Shown here in pieces: positions 4,678 to 7,889 of a stretch of 7,889 nucleotides of DNA. Under the pieces are notes generated by a model, which saw nothing but the letters and a program-made list of their open reading frames with translations, ran no database searches and had not been told where the DNA came from. Source of the stretch: CAZVXI01 sp964631295 (lineage in GTDB: Bacteria > Planctomycetota > Phycisphaerae > Phycisphaerales > SM1A02); NCBI GenBank assembly GCA_964631295.1, contig CAZVXI010000149.1, positions 1-7,889 on the forward strand, in the 5' to 3' direction. Every line of letters begins with the position of its first letter. The stretch's first letter is position 1. Made by a program: the position numbers and the translations under genes.

Positions 4678-6714
4678 TCACTTTGCCGGCACGGGCGTCG
4701 TTGATGATGAAGACGCCTTCGTCTCGATCTGCGTGCCGTGCCTGGCTGAGCCGTTGCTTCCGCTGCTGCTCGTGTTGCCGTGTCGATCCACAACATCACG
4801 CACAGCCCGGGCGATGCTGGCGGCGTCGATGCCGGCTTCTTCGAGCTGGCCGGTACGGGAGCCCTGGTAGATCCAGTGCGTGGAGGGGATGGCCAGGCGT
4901 GTGACGAGTCGCGCATCGAGCATGTGCTCGTTGCAGCAATCGATGACGAGTGAGCCGAAGCCGCCTTCCATGCCGTGATCCTCGACGGTGATGATGGGAA
5001 TGTTGCGCTGCGTCAGTGAACGCAGCAACTCAACATCGACGGGCTTTGCGAAGCGTGGGTCGTACACATTGACTTTGTACTCGCCATCGAGCAGTTCGAT
5101 GGCCCCCATGGCCTCGATACACATGGTGCCGAGGCCGAGGATTGCAGCGTCGGGCGTGTTGTGCTCGATGAGTGCGCGGGCCTTGCCGAGTTCGAACGGC
5201 GGGCAGGGCTGATCGACAAAACGCTGGCTGACAGAATCGCGCGGGTAGCGCACTGCGGACAAGCCATTGTCATAGTCGCGCATGAACTCCATGGCACCGC
5301 GCAGTGATGGTTCATCCATCGCAGCGAGCAGAACGGCATCGGGGAAGACGCGGAGGATGGAGATATCGCAGAAGCCGTGGTGGACGGCACCATCGCCGCC
5401 GACGAGGCCTGCACGGTCGAGGCAGATGCGCACAGCGAGGCCCTGCAGCGCAACTTCCTGGAATGCCTGGTCGAACGCGCGTTGCACGAAGGTTGAGTAG
5501 ACGGCGAAGAAGGGCTTCCAGCCGGTCTTGGCAAGGCCCGCGCACATGTCCATCGCGTGTGATTCGCAGATGCCGGTATCCCAGCTTCGATCGGGGAACT
5601 TTGGCATGACATCGGCAAGGCCGGTGCCATCAGGCATGGCTGCGGTGCAGGTGACGACTGTCTCATCGCGCTGCATGACATCGGTCAGTGCATCTGCGAA
5701 AGCGCTGGTGAAGCTGCGGCCGGACTGCTTGAGTTCAACCTGACAGCCGGTCTGCTTGATCGCGCTGCCATCGACGACAGCGAAGGGTTTGGGTGAGTGG
5801 AAGGTGGTGGCATCACCTTCGGAGAAGTCGTAGCCCTTGCCCTTGACGGTGTGCACGTGGAGCACCATGGGGCGATCGACATCGCGTGCTTCGATGAGGA
5901 CATCAACGAGCGAGCGAATGTCGTGGCCATCGACCGGACCGATGGTGAGCAGGCCGAACTTCTCGAACCATGCGTCTTCTGCGACGACATCCTTGGCGAC
6001 CTCGCCGAGCCGGTGGTACATGTCTTCAACGATGGAGCCGCCGGGCAGATGGCTGACGACATCCTTGGCGTGCTTCTTGAAGCTGCGGTATGCGGGGTTG
6101 ACGCGGACCCGATCGAAGTAGGCTGCGACCGCGCCTTGCGGCTTGGCGATTGACATGCCGTTGTCGTTGAGGACGACGAGGAACTGGCGGTTGAGTGTGC
6201 CTGCATTGTTGAGGCCCTCCATCGCAACGCCGTTGACGATGCTTGCATCGCCGATGAGCGTGACGACGCGGCGGCCGTTGGGGTTGTCATTCGGATCGAA
6301 CGCTTCGCCGTTGAGTGTGTCGCCGCGCGCCATGCCGACTGCGGTGGAGATGCCGGTGCCTGCGTGGCCGACGGAGAAGAGGTCGTAGTGTGATTCGCGC
6401 GGCTCGGGGAAGCCAGCCATGCCGCCCGCCTGGCGGAGTTTTCCGAGCATCGGGTAGCGGCCGGTGAGCAGTTTGTGTGGGTAGCACTGGTGGCCGACAT
6501 CGAAGAGCAGGCGATCGTGGCCGAAGTCGAAGACGTAGTGCATGGCGATGGTGAGTTCGACCACGCCGAGGTTGGGCGCGAAGTGCCCGCCGGTGCGCAT
6601 GATCTGGTCGGTGATGGCACTGCGAACCTCCGCGGCGAGGGCCGGGAGTTCATCAACAGAGAGCTTCTTGAGGTCTGCCGGGGAGGAGATGTGCGGAAGG
6701 ATGGTGAGGTCCAT
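4678..6714 (-). CDS. dxs: 1-deoxy-D-xylulose-5-phosphate synthase (678 aa)
   Basis: It condenses pyruvate with glyceraldehyde 3-phosphate to DXP, the first step of the MEP isoprenoid pathway, using thiamine diphosphate and Mg2+ in the cytoplasm. Visible motifs, with E. coli equivalents: H44 (H49) in TGGHFAPNLG, DVGHQCYPHK at 72-81, H117 in SVGHAGTGIS, ThDP motif G155-D156-A157 ... N185 (D152/N181), H306, E384 (E370), Y406 and R412 (Y392/R398), R434-D441-H445 (R420/D427/H431), R489 (R478), and C-terminal domain YDPRFAKPVD and TVEDHGMEGGFGS. All key residues are kept except that GDG is GDA and the Gln after the catalytic Glu is Ser. It is longer than the usual ~620 residues because of an insert near 134-148 and a low-complexity tail (about 646-678) ending TTPVPAK. 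ATG 6712-6714 has AAAGGG 5 nt upstream. It lies 72 bp behind the prenyltransferase gene on the same strand, so an operon is likely. Confidence 0.96.
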   Translation of the reverse strand: MDLTILPHISSPADLKKLSVDELPALAAEVRSAITDQIMRTGGHFAPNLGVVELTIAMHYVFDFGHDRLLFDVGHQCYPHKLLTGRYPMLGKLRQAGGMAGFPEPRESHYDLFSVGHAGTGISTAVGMARGDTLNGEAFDPNDNPNGRRVVTLIGDASIVNGVAMEGLNNAGTLNRQFLVVLNDNGMSIAKPQGAVAAYFDRVRVNPAYRSFKKHAKDVVSHLPGGSIVEDMYHRLGEVAKDVVAEDAWFEKFGLLTIGPVDGHDIRSLVDVLIEARDVDRPMVLHVHTVKGKGYDFSEGDATTFHSPKPFAVVDGSAIKQTGCQVELKQSGRSFTSAFADALTDVMQRDETVVTCTAAMPDGTGLADVMPKFPDRSWDTGICESHAMDMCAGLAKTGWKPFFAVYSTFVQRAFDQAFQEVALQGLAVRICLDRAGLVGGDGAVHHGFCDISILRVFPDAVLLAAMDEPSLRGAMEFMRDYDNGLSAVRYPRDSVSQRFVDQPCPPFELGKARALIEHNTPDAAILGLGTMCIEAMGAIELLDGEYKVNVYDPRFAKPVDVELLRSLTQRNIPIITVEDHGMEGGFGSLVIDCCNEHMLDARLVTRLAIPSTHWIYQGSRTGQLEEAGIDAASIARAVRDVVDRHGNTSSSGSNGSARHGTQIETKASSSSTTPVPAK
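4681..4719 (-). repeat. Ser-rich TPVPAK C-terminal tail, copy 2 (end of dxs)
   Basis: This encodes KASSSSTTPVPAK at the very end of DXS, past the conserved fold. It is the partner of the copy at 3513-3551 and lies on the same strand about 1.17 kb away. The sequences beyond the shared 14 codons do not match, so the similarity is confined to the tail. Confidence 0.6.
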
Positions 6715-6786
6715 CGCGGCCCTTTCATGCGTTCGTTGCCTGCCGAAGACATCATCTCGGCGATGTTCGGCTGCTCAACGATATGT

Positions 6787-7644
6787 TCACCGTGTTCGTA
6801 CGGCGAGGAAGTCTGCAAGTTCGCCCAATGGTCGGGCGGCGGCCCCAAGCGGTTCGATCAGCGAATGGGAGCGGTTGCGGAGCGATTCGATTTGCTCCTT
6901 GGAAGCGTTGAGGCCCAAGAGTGCGGGGAAAGTGAGTTTGCCCTGCTCGGCGTCTTTGTTGGATTGTTTGCCGAGATGCTCGGTGGATTGTGTGACGTCG
7001 AGAACATCGTCCACAATCTGGAACATGAGGCCGATGTGCTCGCCGTATTCGGTGAGCGTGGCGAGCGTGTCATCGTCGGCGTTGGCGGCGATCGCGCCCA
7101 TCCGGCATGCTGCGCGAAGCAGGGCACCGGTTTTGTTGCGATGGATGAGGTGAAGTTGCTGCTCATCGGTGAGGCCGGGTGCGAACCCGCCGAGCGTGTC
7201 GTAGACTTGGCCTGCGACCATGTCGGTGGTTGATCGGGCGATTTCTCTGCAGAGGCGGGCGGCGAGTTCATCGTCGACGGTGTCGCAGAGCATCTCGAAA
7301 GCGAGTGAGAGCATGGCGTCGCCGGCGAGAATGGCCATGGCTTCGCCTGCCTCGACGTGCAGCGTGGGCCGGCCGCGGCGGAGGTCATCATCGTCCATTG
7401 CGGGCAGGTCATCGTGAACGAGCGAGAAGTTGTGGATGAGTTCCATCGCGGCGGCAGCGGGCAGGGCGCTGGCATCGTCTCCGCCGGCCGCCTCACAGCA
7501 GCGGATCACCAGAGCAGGCCGAAGCCTTTTCCCCGGGGCGAGCACGGCGTACTCGATCGCCGATCGCAGATTTGCCGGCAACGGGCGACGGCTGAGCCAC
7601 CCGACCATCCATCGCTCGACAATCTCAGCCACGTGTCCCAGCAT
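6787..7644 (-). CDS. ispA: Polyprenyl synthetase, farnesyl diphosphate synthase type (285 aa)
   Basis: It makes short-chain prenyl diphosphates by head-to-tail condensation of IPP with allylic diphosphates. Seen in order: GKRLRP at 38-43 (IPP binding), first Asp-rich motif D78-D79-x4-D84 with RRGRPT following, K171-T-G, Q209, second Asp-rich motif D212-D213-V-L-D216, and the GK...KD...GK segment at 225-236. F73, five residues before the first Asp-rich motif, is aromatic as in E. coli IspA (Tyr), which favours a C15 product over C20; a GGPP synthase is the alternative. I chose ATG 7642-7644 because it gives the usual family length and begins about 37 residues before GKRLRP. The frame stays open to TTG 7780-7782, but that would overlap the start of the divergent gene and the extra residues are not family-like. 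There is no clear Shine-Dalgarno. dxs follows 72 bp downstream, a pairing common in bacteria. The exact product length, hence the symbol, is inferred. Confidence 0.9.
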   Translation of the reverse strand: MLGHVAEIVERWMVGWLSRRPLPANLRSAIEYAVLAPGKRLRPALVIRCCEAAGGDDASALPAAAAMELIHNFSLVHDDLPAMDDDDLRRGRPTLHVEAGEAMAILAGDAMLSLAFEMLCDTVDDELAARLCREIARSTTDMVAGQVYDTLGGFAPGLTDEQQLHLIHRNKTGALLRAACRMGAIAANADDDTLATLTEYGEHIGLMFQIVDDVLDVTQSTEHLGKQSNKDAEQGKLTFPALLGLNASKEQIESLRNRSHSLIEPLGAAARPLGELADFLAVRTR

Positions 7645-7690
7645 GGCGGGGGTGTTCTCACTGATTTCGGTGACTTGCTGCACAGCGGCG

Positions 7691-7696
7691 ATTGTA
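7691..7696 (-). promoter_or_regulatory. Possible -10 element for the ispA-dxs transcript
   Basis: On the minus strand TACAAT (5 of 6 to TATAAT) lies 46 nt before the chosen ATG at 7644. The -35 region at 16-18 bp is poor. It falls in the 99-bp gap between the two divergent genes, where a promoter for the isoprenoid block is expected. Confidence 0.25.
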
Positions 7697-7729
7697 ACCA
7701 GCAATCGGCAACGCGGTGGATGAACGCCG

Positions 7730-7735
7730 TATGAT
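7730..7735 (+). promoter_or_regulatory. Possible -10 element for a leaderless exbB-like mRNA
   Basis: TATGAT (5 of 6 to TATAAT) ends 8 nt before the ATG at 7744, which would place the first transcribed base within a few nucleotides of the start codon. No Shine-Dalgarno is found at normal distance; GGTGGA at 7715-7720 is 23 nt away. The -35 is weak. Confidence 0.3.
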
Positions 7736-7743
7736 GCATTCAG

Positions 7744-7889
7744 ATGCAGGCATTCTTCGATCAGGTCGCGATGCTGATTCAACGCGGCGGGTACATCATG
7801 ATCCCGCTGCTGGCGATGAGTGTCATTGCCCTGACGCTCATTTTCGAGCGTTGCTGGTTCTGGCTGGCCATGTCGTCGAGCAGGCAGGC
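7744..7889 (+). CDS. ExbB/TolQ/MotA-type proton channel protein, N-terminal part
   Basis: The frame is open from ATG 7744 to the window edge (48 complete codons). It starts with a short amphipathic segment (MQAFFDQVAMLIQRGG) and then the first membrane helix, Y17 to about I34, followed by the ER and tryptophans (IFERCWFWL). The pattern GGxxMxPLLxxSVIALxxxxER is the typical N-terminus of ExbB/TolQ proteins, which form a pentameric inner-membrane proton channel that powers outer-membrane uptake or cell-envelope work together with an ExbD/TolR partner. Such a partner would be expected downstream, outside the window. The gene diverges from the isoprenoid block. Only the first helix is seen, so ExbB cannot be told from TolQ. 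Confidence 0.75.
   Translation, partial: MQAFFDQVAMLIQRGGYIMIPLLAMSVIALTLIFERCWFWLAMSSSRQ

Noticed and set aside
5685..6848. 387-codon minus frame overlapping dxs in another phase
   Set aside because: It overlaps dxs on the same strand, its translation is dominated by Ser, Ala, Arg and Pro, and it crosses the ispA/dxs junction. It is a frame shadow of dxs.
6475..7233. 252-codon + strand frame across the 5' end of dxs and the 3' end of ispA
   Set aside because: It is antisense to two strongly supported genes, and high third-position GC creates such long shadow frames.
7645..7782. 46-residue N-terminal extension of the prenyl synthase to TTG 7780
   Set aside because: It has no family similarity, would overlap the start of the divergent ExbB-like gene, and the ATG at 7642 gives the normal length.
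1..7889. Hidden mobile element, CRISPR array or phage/defence island
   Set aside because: No transposase or integrase motif, terminal inverted repeats, direct-repeat arrays or tRNA-like sequence was seen on reading both strands. The only dispersed repeat noted is the short C-terminal tail.

Overview
The window is about 60% GC and reads as a chromosomal stretch of a Planctomycetota bacterium, probably Phycisphaerae-like. This taxon is an inference. It rests on a secreted/anchored hypothetical with two membrane segments and a C-terminal four-cysteine zinc ribbon (3687-4667), a tandem pair of exported helical proteins of a type I associate with that phylum, and a divergent DXS with a GDA instead of GDG cofactor motif. 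No rRNA, tRNA, CRISPR array, insertion sequence or phage gene was seen.

Layout. Positions 2-76 hold the C-terminal membrane segment of a + strand gene cut by the window edge. A small minus-strand hypothetical (218-607) follows, and its promoter appears to lie back to back with the promoter of a + strand two-gene operon (745-1863 and 1860-3014). Those two genes overlap by ATGA, encode exported helix-rich proteins of about 370-385 residues, and can be aligned with each other, so they are probably ancient tandem duplicates. They converge, with a 4-bp overlap, on a minus-strand hypothetical (3011-3451). Positions 3452-3686 are the least ordered part: a perfect GGAGG-type hairpin and a minus-strand reading frame that looks like the broken remainder of a small gene. 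Its last residues almost repeat the C-terminus of the downstream dxs. The membrane/zinc-ribbon hypothetical (3687-4667, +) converges on dxs with a 10-bp gap.

The best understood part is the minus-strand isoprenoid block: a farnesyl-diphosphate-synthase-type prenyltransferase (6787-7644) followed 72 bp later by dxs (4678-6714). They supply the first step of the MEP pathway and the C15 precursor made from its products, and probably share a transcript. Divergent from them, the window ends inside the N-terminus of an ExbB/TolQ-type proton channel gene (7744-7889).

The observations most worth following are: (1) the Ser-rich 'TPVPAK' C-terminal tail shared by dxs and the gene remnant at 3510, whose differences are mostly synonymous; (2) the tandem exported paralogues; (3) start codons that sit so close behind -10-like boxes that leaderless mRNAs are plausible; and (4) a perfect 13-bp palindrome lying where the -10 element of a consensus TTGACA box would be.
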